In this document: one piece after another, positions 45,886 to 58,860 of the stretch
How the letters are laid out: the number at the start of each line of letters is the position of its first letter
Position numbering within the stretch: position 1 is the stretch's first letter
NCBI RefSeq assembly: GCF_047496725.1
Contig: NC_132974.1
Location: 5,401,501-5,465,500, forward strand
DNA from: Anoplolepis gracilipes
Lineage: Eukaryota; Arthropoda; Insecta; Hymenoptera; Formicidae
Length of the DNA: 64,000 nucleotides
Direction: 5' to 3'
Made by a program: the position numbers and the translations under genes
Notes under the pieces: model-generated
What the model was told of the DNA's origin: nothing
Database searches by the model: none
The model's input: only the letters and a program-made list of their open reading frames with translations

Positions 45886-47077
45886 GATCCGTTTAACGCA
45901 CGACAGCACAAGACGTAATGTTTTAACTATGTGTAACGAGAATTCAATCTGCCTGTTTTTTTACCTATTTGTACAGAAACTGTATAAATATTGATTAATT
46001 TAATATCCATAATTAAATTAAGTTCTTGGATCATACAAACAAATAAAATATAATTTTTTTTCTAAAAACAAGATAATTTTATAAACCATAGTTTCTGTTT
46101 GCAGTTATTGATTTGCTACTTTTGATTATCTTGTACCTAGATGAAAATTTAGTGTATCATACTTTCACAAATTAAAAAATATTAAGATATTAGAACATAT
46201 TTATTAATAGAAACGCACGATTAATATTAGTGATAAACTTGCATTATTATGTTGTATGAGAATAAAATTTAACACGATTTGAAAGCGATGTTATAAATGC
46301 TCACATAATGTGTCGACGCGAGTGTAAACACATTAGAAGTGCATTGTCACCGAAAGAAAAACCAGACGCACTTGCCGAACCAGATGAAAAGTCGGGTGAT
46401 AAATGTCCAAAAAAGAATTAGGCGCCAGAGTACGTTAAAAAGGCTTCATCCATAGTGTCACGTACATTCTTAAAGAGACTTCATTGAAACTGTCGCACGT
46501 ATCTGGAGAACTTTTCAAAAAAAAACATATATTATAATAAAATTAAACGTGTATAATAACTAACTGTGATATTAACAACACGATCAAATTTGTACAAAAT
46601 TATTAACAAGTATTTTAGTAAAGATAATATTAATAACGCGCAAAACAATATAAGAAATAAAGAACGGACGTATTTTACATTTTCACAACTTATTTGACAT
46701 TCATAATTTATATTCTTGAATCGTAGGAAATATTCGTAAGGAGCATTAGATTGAAGAACTATCATTTAACAAGTAAACATAATTTAAGTGATGCTCATAA
46801 AATGCACGAAGTAGCAAAAACCTTCGCATCATACTAAGTTCGTGACGCGAAAAGACCATAAATATGATTCCGTGCTTCGGTACTTTGCTTTTACGAATGA
46901 ATGGCGAGCGGCTGTAAAACGACCAACAAAGTACCGAATACGAAATACTCGTGAATTTTTCAACAGCCGACGTCGAGGAGAAATCTCGAGTGCGTTTCTT
47001 CGCAGAGTATCGTATCGTCTAGCTGGATGCAAAATCCTTGTCTCTGCATTTCGTATGTTGACGAACGCCGTAATTAT

Positions 47078-47120
47078 TTACATCATGCATTATAGACGAA
47101 GTTTATAATGCATGATGTAA
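47078..47120. repeat. Perfect 17-bp inverted repeat with 9-nt loop
   Basis: TTACATCATGCATTATA at 47078-47094 is exactly complementary to 47104-47120; the loop 47095-47103 is GACGAAGTT. Each arm contains ATGCAT. Confidence 0.9.
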
Positions 47121-47268
47121 GATTTTTTTTTCTTACGTCAGGAGATATCTTCCTAGATATTATGTGTGTATGATTATGTGTCAAAGTACTGTTATCACGT
47201 CAATTCTATAGAATTAAAAGCATTATGTATTATAATTATTACAACATGCGTCAATCACAAAAACTTTA

Positions 47269-47269
<1 letters not shown>

Positions 47270-47302
<33 letters not shown>
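47270..47302. repeat. (AT)16 microsatellite
   Basis: Perfect AT run. Confidence 0.95.
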
Positions 47303-47306
<4 letters not shown>

Positions 47307-48759
47307 GTAAAATAATAATTTTCAATAATTTAAAAATTGCACTGTTATCAATTATCATTGTACTCATAATATTGACCAATGTAATTTACGATATGTAATT
47401 ACGGTACGGTAATCATAATAAACAGAAATAACGGATTTTCTTTTTTGGACATATTTACACTGTAGATTTTTGTAATGAGAGTAAACATCACTGAAAACGT
47501 AAGAATATAAATATATATAAAATTAAACATTCAAATAAATAAATAACACAAAAATTAAACAAAAAATAATGCTAAATAAAAATTCAGCATTAATTTTCGT
47601 TTTATTTTCATTCTTCTTCGCTTCTATTACCAGTATCAATACTTTAAATGAATGAGACGTTAGAAAGTGCCTTTCCGCATTACGTTCGTTTATTTTCCAT
47701 TTTCGCGTGCGAGATTTTATGTAAGGTGAAAAGTTATTCAAGATGGATCTCAAATAAATTACATTGTCTATAAATTTCATTTATTTATTTTATGAAATCA
47801 AGCTTCTCTACACGAATTTGCATTTGATATTTATAAAAAAAACAATCGTTCCAATTGTTATAATTGACCGAAGGAATAAACAAAATATCCATAAATTTTA
47901 TTTTATGATGCAGACTCTCTTCGTATGGATTAAAATAAATAAAATATTAAGTAACGTGTAAATATGCGCGATCTCGTTCGCATTCGGGATATCCAATGCG
48001 TTACTTTGTAGAACAATGACTGAAACTGAATGCATTGCACTGCTGTTCTTTGTTATATAATGCAAGCACATGCTTCATATTACTTTCTATAATATAATAA
48101 AATTCGCGTTGTTAATTCGCGTCTCCCTCCCAGCCCGACGCATCAGAAAATCACTTTATATTTTATATCATTCAATGTTTCAACGAGCGTGTAATGCATA
48201 TTTCTCGCTTGCATTCCGATCATGATTGCATATAAACTAAATGTAAATCTTTCTCTCATCTTTCTGTTTATTATGCGGATATTTTGCACGTAATTTCCAA
48301 TTGTTTATTCGCTATTTGAAGACTGATTATAAAGGATCGATATTAAACAAATGAGAAGATTTCTTTTGTACTCTTCACAATTGTTGTCATATTTATTTCT
48401 CAAAATATAAAGACTTATTTATCGCAAAGTGTTTTTATCTGTTGAATCGTATCTGAATACAAATTTCCTCTTACACTTAAGTAAATTACTGCTCAGCAAT
48501 CAAACATAATTACACTTGGTTTACATAACATGTAAACTTCTCTTTTACACTTTAGACAAATTCAATTAATTTTGTCTCCGCTTCTAGATTATTCTAAAGT
48601 AATTCAGAAAGCAAACTTTTGCTCACAACGATTAACAATCTAAACATCTTAACAATCTAAAATCCTTTTTAATCCCTTTTCTCAATATCGTTTGTATTTA
48701 TCGTCTTTAGCTTTTATCGGAAAAGTGATATAACGCACGCGTCTCTAAAATCTACAGTT

Positions 48760-48804
48760 TCTCTTTATCTCTCTCTCTTTCTCTCTTTCTCTCTTTCTGT
48801 CTTT
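48760..48804. repeat. TC-rich microsatellite
   Basis: Interrupted TC/TTTC repeat. Confidence 0.85.
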
Positions 48805-50345
48805 GTCGCATCGACGTTTTAGAGAGTCCTCATCTAAAAAAGATTTTCATTTTCCAGCGAGTAGCTCGACGCTGCTTGTCGCTCGTTAGCAGGCTTACGT
48901 CCTCATGAAAACCTTCGTTTTACACCCTCATCCTCTGCGCGTCGTGCCAAAATCGCGTTACTCCCCGCTTCACGAGCTACAGAAAGAAGAGACGGTGAAG
49001 AACAACCTCTCACCATTCCACTCATTTCGCCCTTAGGAAACCGTATTCGAAGAATAAAGCAAACAGACGAGACAATGTGTATGTTTCTGGCGTCTTCAAT
49101 TTATCTCGTCTTGCAACAGAGATGCAGTGGCTCATTCTCGCGGCTAATCTCTATGTTTAAACTGCACTCAATTTAAAATGTTTATTGCGCAATATGTTGA
49201 CCCATAATTAATTTTACGTCTACTAATGAATAATGCAAATTGTCTCTATCTATTTTGAAAATAGTTAGTAATTATTTGATTTTTAATCTCCGCTTTTAAG
49301 TGAAACAATGAAAGATGCAATTTCCTAAAATTTAGCGAATGTTTAATAATGAAGCCAAATAATAATTGCACAATCAGATTATCAAAATTAGAAAGACGCC
49401 AAAAGGATAGTCGCAATATTTTATTCTTTTACGTTCGATTTTTGCAATAGACGCTGTCGAAAGTTCTGGTCGGTGAATGTATAAATATTGCGTTACATTT
49501 ACAAACTGTCGAATTTATCCCTCATGTTGTAATGTTTATTTACGCTTTCAGCGGATCAGCACGTACGCAGCGAAATATTTGTTTGATCCAAACCTGGTGT
49601 TTTTTTTTCAACTCGGTTTCGTTGATGCAACCGTAAAATACAAGTAAATCCTGCGATTAACTGCTTGTATTCTGTTTAATCCTCTCATTCTCGCAGAATG
49701 TTTCAGAATTAATATGCACTAACCTATCCACCCACCTATCCATCCATCTACTAACTTTTCGAATCAAATCGAATAGCGTTAAATAATCATCGACTGAATA
49801 TAATAATTTCTCAAATTAATAATTATCATGTTTTAATAATTTTCTGTGATGATTACGAAACAAATATTCAAAATATAAGAGGCTCAAAAAAACTCTAAAA
49901 ACGTTATTGCACGTTGATTTATGCAAATTCGTTATCAACAATTATATCTCACCTGTTTATATTCTTAAAATATGACAAAATTCCAGTTTTTTACATAGTA
50001 ATAACCTCAATAACCTTAATAGTAATAAATAACTCGATCGATCCGCGTCAAAAGGCTAGACATCATCGCATTCATTTTATCAGCCGGTATGATAAATTCG
50101 CACAATAGATACGTATCGCAAAAGGTTAATGTGACGTCGCTGGTCATTTGGCGTTCGTGCGCGCCTTTACTCGGTCGTGCCGCGGGCTGATGCCAACCCC
50201 CCGGGGGACATAAAGTTTACGGACAATACGCCTATTTCCCCAAAGACCCGTTTCATGTCGCCGCGCGCGAAATTGACGTCTGGACGTATTATAAGGGGTC
50301 GCCCAGCGGCGACGACGTGGTTGATGTGGGTACGTTACACGCCTA

Positions 50346-50346
50346 T

Positions 50347-50384
<38 letters not shown>

Positions 50385-50385
50385 C
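50346..50385. repeat. (AC)10(AT)11 compound microsatellite
   Basis: Perfect AC run passing into a perfect AT run, all alternating purine-pyrimidine. Confidence 0.95.
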
Positions 50386-50996
50386 TCCATCACGGTTGTA
50401 TGTCATAATTCAGCTAAACGGGCAATGGCACATTGCACATATGGTAAGGGATAGACGGACTGTATTTGCAGAAGGGACACAAACTCGCTCTCCCCGTCAT
50501 CCTCTTTCTCTCCATCTATCTCTCTCACTGCAGCAGAGTGACACACGCGTGCCGGATCGGGGAAGATCCGCAGCAATAGCAGTAACTCTCCCCCATACCG
50601 TCGCCAGCGCGTTGTGCCCACTTGAATAAACATCAATTTGATAACGCTGGATATTGTGTCATCCCTTACATGCGCATTCGGCGAAGCCGCTTGCGTCCGC
50701 ACCTGTGCACCGTGCGGTAGCAGCCGGAGTAGTCTGCGGCCACGTAAATACCCCCTTTCTCCGCGGTGCATTATTTTCTAACTACATTGTTTTGTTATCG
50801 CCTCGTACGAGGGCTCCATTAGTGGAGTATCATCGCTGTTATCGCACGGCAAATATATGTACGCGAAAGTTGTATGGTTATATTGAGCACGGGCCGTTTT
50901 GTTCGTTTTCCGCGTATTTTCCACGATTCGCGTTATCGCGCCGCTTTATTGCTTTCGAGATCAATTCGTCGATTCGATAGTTTGGTATTCATTCAA

Positions 50997-50997
<1 letters not shown>

Positions 50998-51028
<31 letters not shown>
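50998..51028. repeat. Poly-A run (31)
   Basis: Thirty-one uninterrupted A residues, the longest homopolymer of the window. Confidence 0.97.
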
Positions 51029-51031
<3 letters not shown>

Positions 51032-52509
51032 GTTATTTTTTTATTATACACGATCGTGTCCATACATTTTACTAAAAACAGCCATGTCCTTTTCACTGAA
51101 TTCTGATCAGTAAGTGGATTAAGATATGCAAATTTTCACATTATTACCGACTATAGATTAAATTAGATCTTTTATATATGCGTCATGTAAAAGCGCTTAT
51201 ACAAGCGAAGAATACTTCACGATATACGTAACATTATATATCTGCGATTTATGAAATATATATATCTAAGAATACTTAAGTTAGTGAAAGTATTATTATA
51301 GACCAAGAGAGAAAGACTTACATATAGAGATATGATAGGGTAATGACTTACGTAGAATAATAATAGATACATGATGCACTTACATAGTGTATTACAAGTA
51401 TACATAATATTCTATCACTGTTGTTACATGTTGTGCATCAGCCGCGGCAGTTATTGCGTATTGTAGTTGCGCAAGCTCTGTAAGCTTGTCGATAAGCATT
51501 ATGCGCATAGGGACACTTCATATAAGATAGTACTATTGCGATATAATGTGCGATTAGAACAAATTTGCCAATTCTATATTAGATGAAAATGAGAAAGAAA
51601 TAGATGAAATGAGTGTAGATAATTATGAAATATCAGATATAATTAATCTCTTTGTACTAAAGATATTAAAATTTATTTTTAATTATTTAATTTTACAGAG
51701 AGAATCCTACTTAATTAACATATTAAATTTTTTTAATAAAAAATTTTTTAAATTAAATATAGTTACTACATAAAGTTAAAAATCAGAAATAAAATAATAA
51801 AACTATATTATTTTACGTAAAATTATATTCACTCTAATGTTTCATTGTGAATATTTTACAATTTTGCAAGAAATAAAATTCATATAATCGAGTTCATAAA
51901 AAAAAAATCCTACACTAATTTTCATTATAAATTATTTTGTAATAAAATGTGAACACTTTTATCTCGCAAATTCTCGTAAAATATGGAACAAAAATCTCAT
52001 GGAATAGAAATTTGGATCCTCAAAAATTCAAAATCAGACAATGTGATAAAGCGAAAATCGTCAGTAGCGCAATGAGAATTTAACTCAACTTCATTTTCAA
52101 CCGAGAGACATTCTGTCGTACTGTCTAGTAGAATTTCGCGAAATTCGCGCAGCTACGAATTCCGCTTAGCAAGCGAAATTATTAGAGCGCGCGGTAATCA
52201 GTGGAAATTTATATAGACGACTCGTATGTCGCCATTAAATATAATATTATGAATCACGAGTGCGTGGTGTGTGTCAAGGGTCTTTCGAACTAGAGAATAT
52301 CTTCCTGAAAAATCACGAACGTGTGATTATGCAACCCGAGTTCAAGCTCTCTGAGAGAAAAGACAAGAAAAAAAAATGCATCCGCTTCTGTAATTATGCG
52401 GCGATTTTTTTTTTCTTACGAAGAAAACTTTTCAACTTATTCCAAATGTAATATCAAATTTTAATTTAAGTATTCTTAGGAATTATATTAAGTACGTAGT
52501 GATGCAAAA

Positions 52510-52522
52510 GTGTATGTGTGTG

Positions 52523-52553
<31 letters not shown>
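52510..52553. repeat. (TG)n microsatellite
   Basis: TG run with one TATG and one GCG interruption. Confidence 0.95.
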
Positions 52554-52930
52554 TTAGCTTATTTATTTTTATGAATTAATACGCTGTCGCACCATAAGTA
52601 TGCACGATTAGATCATTGAAATATTTATATTACAACTAATATGAATTCGCAAGAGTTAATCTTGTCAGCTATAATATAACTGTAGATAAATTTTTATATA
52701 TGTACATGCATCGCGGTGCTATCAGTATGCTCTTCGTATAATGAGAAAACAACATACAGCGCGATGATCGATTTATTTCTCCGTGCTCGGAGGAATGCAG
52801 AGAGAATCGCGAATTCCGGCGAGTGGATAATTAGGCCGAGCAACGGCAATAATAATGCGCTATAGAATAATTGATATACGCACTGTCGAAGAAAATGCCG
52901 CGTTATGAAAGTGCACTCACTCGTTCACTC

Positions 52931-52982
52931 TCACACACACACACATTTTCTCTCTCTCTCTCTCTCTTTCTCTTTCTCTCTT
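52931..52982. repeat. (AC)n and (TC)n microsatellite pair
   Basis: AC run at 52931-52945 followed by an interrupted TC run at 52948-52982. Confidence 0.93.
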
Positions 52983-54896
52983 GTACATGGCCGAATAAAT
53001 AGCCGGCTCTATCACTTATGCGGACCCGGATGTTGAATTGCGAAAGAGTCGTTCAAACGGGTCGCGGCTGATGGCGTAAAAAACCCGTCATTGCTCGCGC
53101 TCTCTGATTGTAATAATTCGGGAAAAAAAGAGAGAGAAAAAAATAATGCAATACGCAAGATATCGCATCACACGCACTCTGTGGAGAAGACATTATATCG
53201 CGATGACGCAGCGAATAACAATTAAAAGAAGAAAAAAAGTGCACCCGCATAAATCGCGTGACGGTAGATACGAGCGTTTTGTTTTCGATTGCGAATGAGC
53301 GATGAAATCGTTGACGATATATGTGCGAGCATATGCGAAACGTAAAAATTGATCACCCGCCATATACGTGCGTCGCAGTTTCATTTCCGCAATTTCGAGA
53401 CATTATTCGCACTGTGTGTCGCAGGGTTTATATAATTTCTGAACGTCTGCCGATTCGGAGAGATTGCTCTACCGCTTTGTCATTTTCATTGTTAAACACG
53501 AATCCAGAGATGCCTATACATTATTACCCGGCATTGTAATCTTACGAAAGAGCGATAATAATATCTGCATTTTCTATTGTTTTGTAAGGACAAGTGATTG
53601 AGACAACTGTACACGACAGCTGACTTTTTAACATTAAAAGTTAAAAGCAATCATATCGCGTAAAGCAGATTACGCAAATGCTATTGACGGCAATATAATT
53701 ATACATAGAATATTTTGATATACCATCGAGAAATGACAAGAGAAATCATGCATCCTTTCAATTCATGCAAAATTACATATTTCTCACACTGACAAACAGG
53801 CAAATGGAACGCGCGACGAGATGAAAAAGGTGATTTAGTTACATCTCAATATTGCGCTCGGGAAGCTGAAAGGGAAGGGAGATTCGTTCGTTGAGCGGTC
53901 AACCACCAAATAATAATCCGCGATCGGTTGTGCGCGAGATATTCGGCCTGACCTCTGGCAACGCGATCGAAGCGGATGGAAATTTAATTCCCTGGAGAGG
54001 ATGGTCGAGTATCGCGGGACCGAACAGAGTAGGCGAAGTCGCGGAATTGAATTTTGAAGGATCCTATATGCTATATATATGCATGAATACACCGTGCGCG
54101 CACGTACATATGAGCGTATATAGGCGACTTCTCGCAATGTATGCTTGATGCGTATTTCACACTAGGGAAAAAATATTTAATAGTATTATATGTCAAATAT
54201 ATACATATGTATACATATCTACATACTTCTATATAAATTTGTAAATATGCGTTTAAAAATGCAGACATAATCATTACATATTTGTTTCATTACATTATTT
54301 TTCAAATACTTTTCAAGGTTTCCAAATTTTAAATAGTTTATGTTTTTTATCATTTATTTGATACGATATATTCATTGTTTTATTATCAAATAAAATTACC
54401 TCTGTATAAGTTTTATTTTGTTATTGGTGCGAAGCAATCTCTATGTTGTACATTATTCTTGTATATTCTTCGTCTATATAAGTATGTACGATAGACTGAG
54501 ATATATTAAAATTCATATTAAAATTATACATTTAAGATCAATATCTCCAACAGATGTGAAGCAAATTATATTTCTACCACTTTGTATGGATATATAAACT
54601 GCGATATGATCTCACTAAATTAAACAGAGTAATAATTGTAAGTGACAGATAAGAAAATTGCGTGTATATGTGTGTGATCTACGAGGAGACACAATTTTAT
54701 TAACTGAAATAAAAGCTATGTAAAAGCTATAATTATGTATTATTAAATAGAAACTGCACTCAGCTATATCAAAAATTAATGAATCTAATATACTTCGAGA
54801 TTCATGAATTTGACATTACAAAGAACTTTTAAAATTAATAATTAATTTGCGAGTTAAAGTTAAGATTTACCTTGTAGAATTTAAGAGATTTAGAAT

Positions 54897-54962
54897 TTAA
54901 TCTTAATTTAATTTAATCTTAATTTAATTTAATTTAATCTTTGTTTAATTTAATTTAATTTT
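54897..54962. repeat. AATTT-rich pentanucleotide repeat
   Basis: Repeated TTAATTTAATTTAATCT words, with about ten TTAAT/TTTAA units in total. Confidence 0.8.
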
Positions 54963-55862
54963 CATCTCAAAATCGTAACTATTATCTTATATCAAACTAA
55001 CTTTTTTATATTAACTACAAAAATAATTAAATAATACAAATAAATAATAAAAAAGTAATATAATGAGTGTATACAAAAATTCATAAAGATAAAACTTTTA
55101 ATTTTACAACGCATCACAAATTATTTATTAATTTTATATTTTAAAAGGTTAAAAGCGCTTTGCGCAATGTCAAATTTATGAATCTCGAAATGTATATAAT
55201 ATTAGATTATTAATGATCCATGCAGGTCCTCCTTAAACAGACAAATTTCTGATTTAATGGTTTTGAAGTTAAAGATAGATTTTTGGAAAGAAATGTTCTA
55301 TTTTAACACGTTTATAAAATTTATAATATCGTAACACGGGATTTATCAAATACGACAAAGACAATTAGGGGGATAGAATCGTATTAATCAATTTCCGTTC
55401 ACACTATATGCCAGTAATGGTTAATGTATAAATGAGCTCAACCGAGAACCAATCGAATCGGCCCTGGAAGGACCAATGGAATATACGTGTTCACGAGGGA
55501 TTGTGCAGGATTTCCGACATCCAGGAGATTCAGCTTCGCTGCAGATAGTCTCAAATTTCGTCTCTTCTCACTTCTCACTATCCATGTATCGTTTAGCTGT
55601 TTCAAATAACGTCTAAAATCCTCGAGCTTAGGTTTTCTTCGTCTCTCGAGTATAACACGTGCCGAAATTTGTCAAAAAATCAAAATCAAAAACTGAATAA
55701 TTAAATAATATTATTATATAGTATCAAAATCTAAGATATATATATTGCAAATATGATTATTGTGTATTAATTATTATTAAAAAATTAATGATTATTCGAT
55801 TAATAATGATACGCATTTGTGCTACAATTTAAGTATTTTATATTAATTTTGTTATTTACGCC

Positions 55863-55904
55863 TTAATTACGTTCTCTCTGTTAGAGAGAGAGAGGCGTAA
55901 TTAA
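55863..55904. repeat. Hairpin TTAATTACG ... CGTAATTAA
   Basis: A 9-bp outer stem (55863-55871 with 55896-55904) encloses a TCTCTCT/AGAGAGA pair around a GTTA loop. With a few unpaired bases the whole 42 nt folds. Confidence 0.65.
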
Positions 55905-57250
55905 CTGTTTTGGAACAAATTATTAATTAACAATTTGCCGATTAAATGCATATTTCCCTCCGTATTAAAATCCTTTATAACATTCTTTCATTGTTGCAAT
56001 GTCGATATCCTAATCATTGATGGCTCGTGAAATTTTCGATCAAATTGTGACATAAATCACTTACGTACTTCACTGATTTACCGTACTATTTCGCGCATTG
56101 CATAACATTTCACAAATATTCCCATCGAACATTGCGTCAAACGAGATTCCCGCAAACGTCATCGATGCATCGATGATATTTTCCTAGTGTTCCAAATAAT
56201 CGCGTAATATTTGTACGTCCGCAATTTGCGGGGGCCGATCGTGAAGCGTTGCTGCTCTTTCTCGTAATATCGTTTCAGCGTAACTACGTTAGTTTAGCCA
56301 GGGCAAATAGTTAGGTACGGGAAAGGATGAGCGGAAGTACAGGATAGTAGGTGTTTGCTGTTAAGGCAGAGATAGGCAACGGCAGCAAAGTGCAATGGCG
56401 AGCGAGGATGTTCGCTTCCCGTTAAACGGGAGGAAGACTCAACACCAGCTTCGCTTCGACGTCTTTGTAATATCCGGCATCCTTATCTCAAGGTCACCCA
56501 GCTTCCGGTTATTGCGCTCTGTACCTGTCGGTTTTCCAGGTCGCTTGGTATTTTTCTATCAAGCGTCGGCGACATGATATCCTATCGACTCTATAAACTT
56601 TATAGTTTTACGTCAGTTAACGTGCGGTGAGACACGACCATTAAAAGATCATGACAAGAAAGCTTGGTGTTCTATCTAAATATAATCTATAGAAGTTATT
56701 AATAGGATATAAGGCTGGATACGAGGCTATTAAATTAAATTAAAGAAAAATTCAATTAATTTTCTACTTATTTTTACTTTTGTGTAGAAAAAAAAAAAAA
56801 AGAAAATTGATTTCGATCATAATCATCATAGTAATCACGTTATCATTTTACTTAATTTTTAACGTTTACGAAAGCGCTGCATATAATAATTGATGTTGTA
56901 TTAATTGTTATATTATACAAAAAAAAAGAAAGAGAGAAAATAAATCTTATATTAAAGAGATTAAACTAATTGTCAGAGTCAAGCGCATTTAACGTCAAGC
57001 AAGTTTTATCACTAGTATCATACTAGTTATTACAAAATTTAGTTTTGCCTTCACATCAACCAGATATGCTGTTACCCAAGTGTATAAGTCCTACTTAATG
57101 CCGTAAATTTAGGTGTCATGAAATCGGGACAAGCTAATGCGGGTCATAATGCTCCTAAAAATCGACGCAGTTTAATGTGACTCGAGTTTTATCAGTACAA
57201 ACTACAAACTGTGAGATTCTGACGACATTACACGCGGAAATATAAGAGGC

Positions 57251-57426
57251 ATTTCACGTTGATATAAAGTACAACTCACAATCGCAAAAGAAAGAGGAAG
57301 GATAACAAAGAGTAAAAAAATATATCGATCGATAAGCCTCACGGTTATTTAGATAACCGTGTATCCGCGTGACATCACGGGAGTGCAAAGCTGGGATAAG
57401 CGGAAGAGGAAGAAAAAGAGAGAGAA

Positions 57427-57503
<77 letters not shown>

Positions 57504-58860
57504 AGAGAAGATACCATAGCATAGAACGAACAGAGGATCGAGATTATCGATTTTCGAAGTAGAGAAAATAGCGAGACTCGTCGACGCCCCCTCGCTCGAA
57601 CGCGTCGCGGGCGAAAATATGCGACAGCTAGAAATAAAGGCCGGTTCCGCACGAAAGATTACTGGTTCCTCTGCTGTTCTGAGCTGCTGCGAAGGAGAAG
57701 AAATGGCAGAGTCCTTTCCGTTTCGACCTTTTCATTCTTCCTTTCTCGCTTTTTCTTTTTCTGTACTCCTCCAAGGTATGCGCGTTGTAATTTCTCACTT
57801 TCACGAAAGAACGCATACGCGTTCGTACGAAAGATATGTGAAGTAAGATTTATTTTGAAATTCTGATAAATGTGATAGTCAAAAATAATATAGAAATAAT
57901 TCGTTATTTTGCATTTATATATTTCTGTTATATATGAATACTTTTAATTTTTTTCCCATATTATTTAAAAATAAATATATATTAAAAATGTGTGAGAAGA
58001 AATTCTGGAGATAAAAAATCGGCGATATCGAAATAACAAAGCATTTCTGCGCGTGAATTTGTGAGTATGCGCCAATGCAAGAAGATTGCCAACGAATCCA
58101 AGGAATGTCTGAGATTTAGGAGCGCGTTGGATAATAATCTATGATTAGACGCGTTCGTATAATCAAGAATAGAATAGTCATTCAGAGCATTTCTGTCGAA
58201 GATCAGGGAATAATTAGATTAACAGTTTTTTCTTTTTTATGTCAAATCTCTCTTTTATTACTAGAGCACAGAAATAGACTAACTCGAACAAAACGCGAAG
58301 TCGGGCGTACCCTTACACAAACTTTTTCCTTGTTTTCCAAGTTCTAAATCCATTTCTAAAGTATATTTCACACAGAAGACGTCCTATATACATACATATG
58401 TAACAATCGGGCAATCGAAAAAGCAGACGCAAGGGAGGAAGAGTGAAAAAGAAAATTCGGACGAAAATTCGCGCGAAACCTGAAGAACAACTTTCCTTCA
58501 CTACACAGGTTACACACCACGCTACAAAACAGATACACATTTATTCGCGGAAAGTCTCGAGTGTCGGGCGGATAGGGGCGAAGCGAAACGACAACGTCCA
58601 TCCCTCGCTAAGAGAAGGTAGAAGAAGATAAGACGGAACGGAAGTTCTTCTCCTCGATCTTCTCCCTTACAATGTGTGTTCCCGCACACCCTAAATACAT
58701 AAACATCCAATACAACAGTGAGCTTTCCCATAGTCAGGATACCGACGTGAGATATGCGTTTAGAAGTACACGACTGTCGAGATGTACAAGGTTGCTCAAG
58801 GTATTGCAAAACAAAGTGTTGAAAGGGGAATATTTGCAAACGCAAATTCCTCGTACAAAT
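57251..58860. other. GC-balanced non-coding stretch with (GA)n
   Basis: Two moderately GC-rich islands (57180-57840 and 58260-58860). The frames at 57254-57652 (-) and 57359-57562 (+) are made mostly of the GA/TC run. Confidence 0.45.
57418..57497. repeat. (GA)n microsatellite, about 80 bp
   Basis: Longest AG run in the window, with a few AAAG interruptions. Confidence 0.97.

Larger units (their letters stand above)
45886..50140. other. AT-rich non-coding stretch with small islands
   Basis: GC-balanced patches at 46300-46510, 46830-47060 and 48700-49140. It contains a perfect 17-bp hairpin at 47078-47120, a TA run and a TC-rich tract. An ATCC-rich stretch lies at 49723-49755. No gene was recognised. 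Confidence 0.45.
50141..51030. other. CpG-rich island ending in a poly-A run
   Basis: About 850 bp of CpG-rich DNA with overlapping open frames on both strands (50177-50629 +, 50403-50771 -, 50654-50980 +), none with a known domain. It ends in 31 A residues. This could be a CpG-rich regulatory island followed by slippage, or the remains of a retroposed transcript. No target duplication was recognised. Confidence 0.3.
51031..54150. other. AT-rich, then GC-balanced non-coding stretch
   Basis: AT-rich to about 52060, with islands at 52060-52260, 52740-53540 and 53800-54130. The frame at 53891-54148 opens with TTG and has no known domain. No gene was recognised. Confidence 0.45.
54151..57250. 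other. AT-rich stretch with a GC-balanced island
   Basis: AT-rich with an AATTT pentanucleotide stretch and a hairpin at 55863-55904. Islands lie at 55360-55640 and 56000-56660. The 60-codon frame at 56395-56577 has no known domain. Confidence 0.45.

Noticed and set aside
54897..54962. Possible telomere-like repeat.
   Set aside because: The unit is AATTT-like and not the insect telomeric TTAGG.
57254..57652. 132-codon minus-strand frame with a Leu-Ser stretch like a membrane segment.
   Set aside because: The stretch is a read-through of the GA/TC microsatellite.
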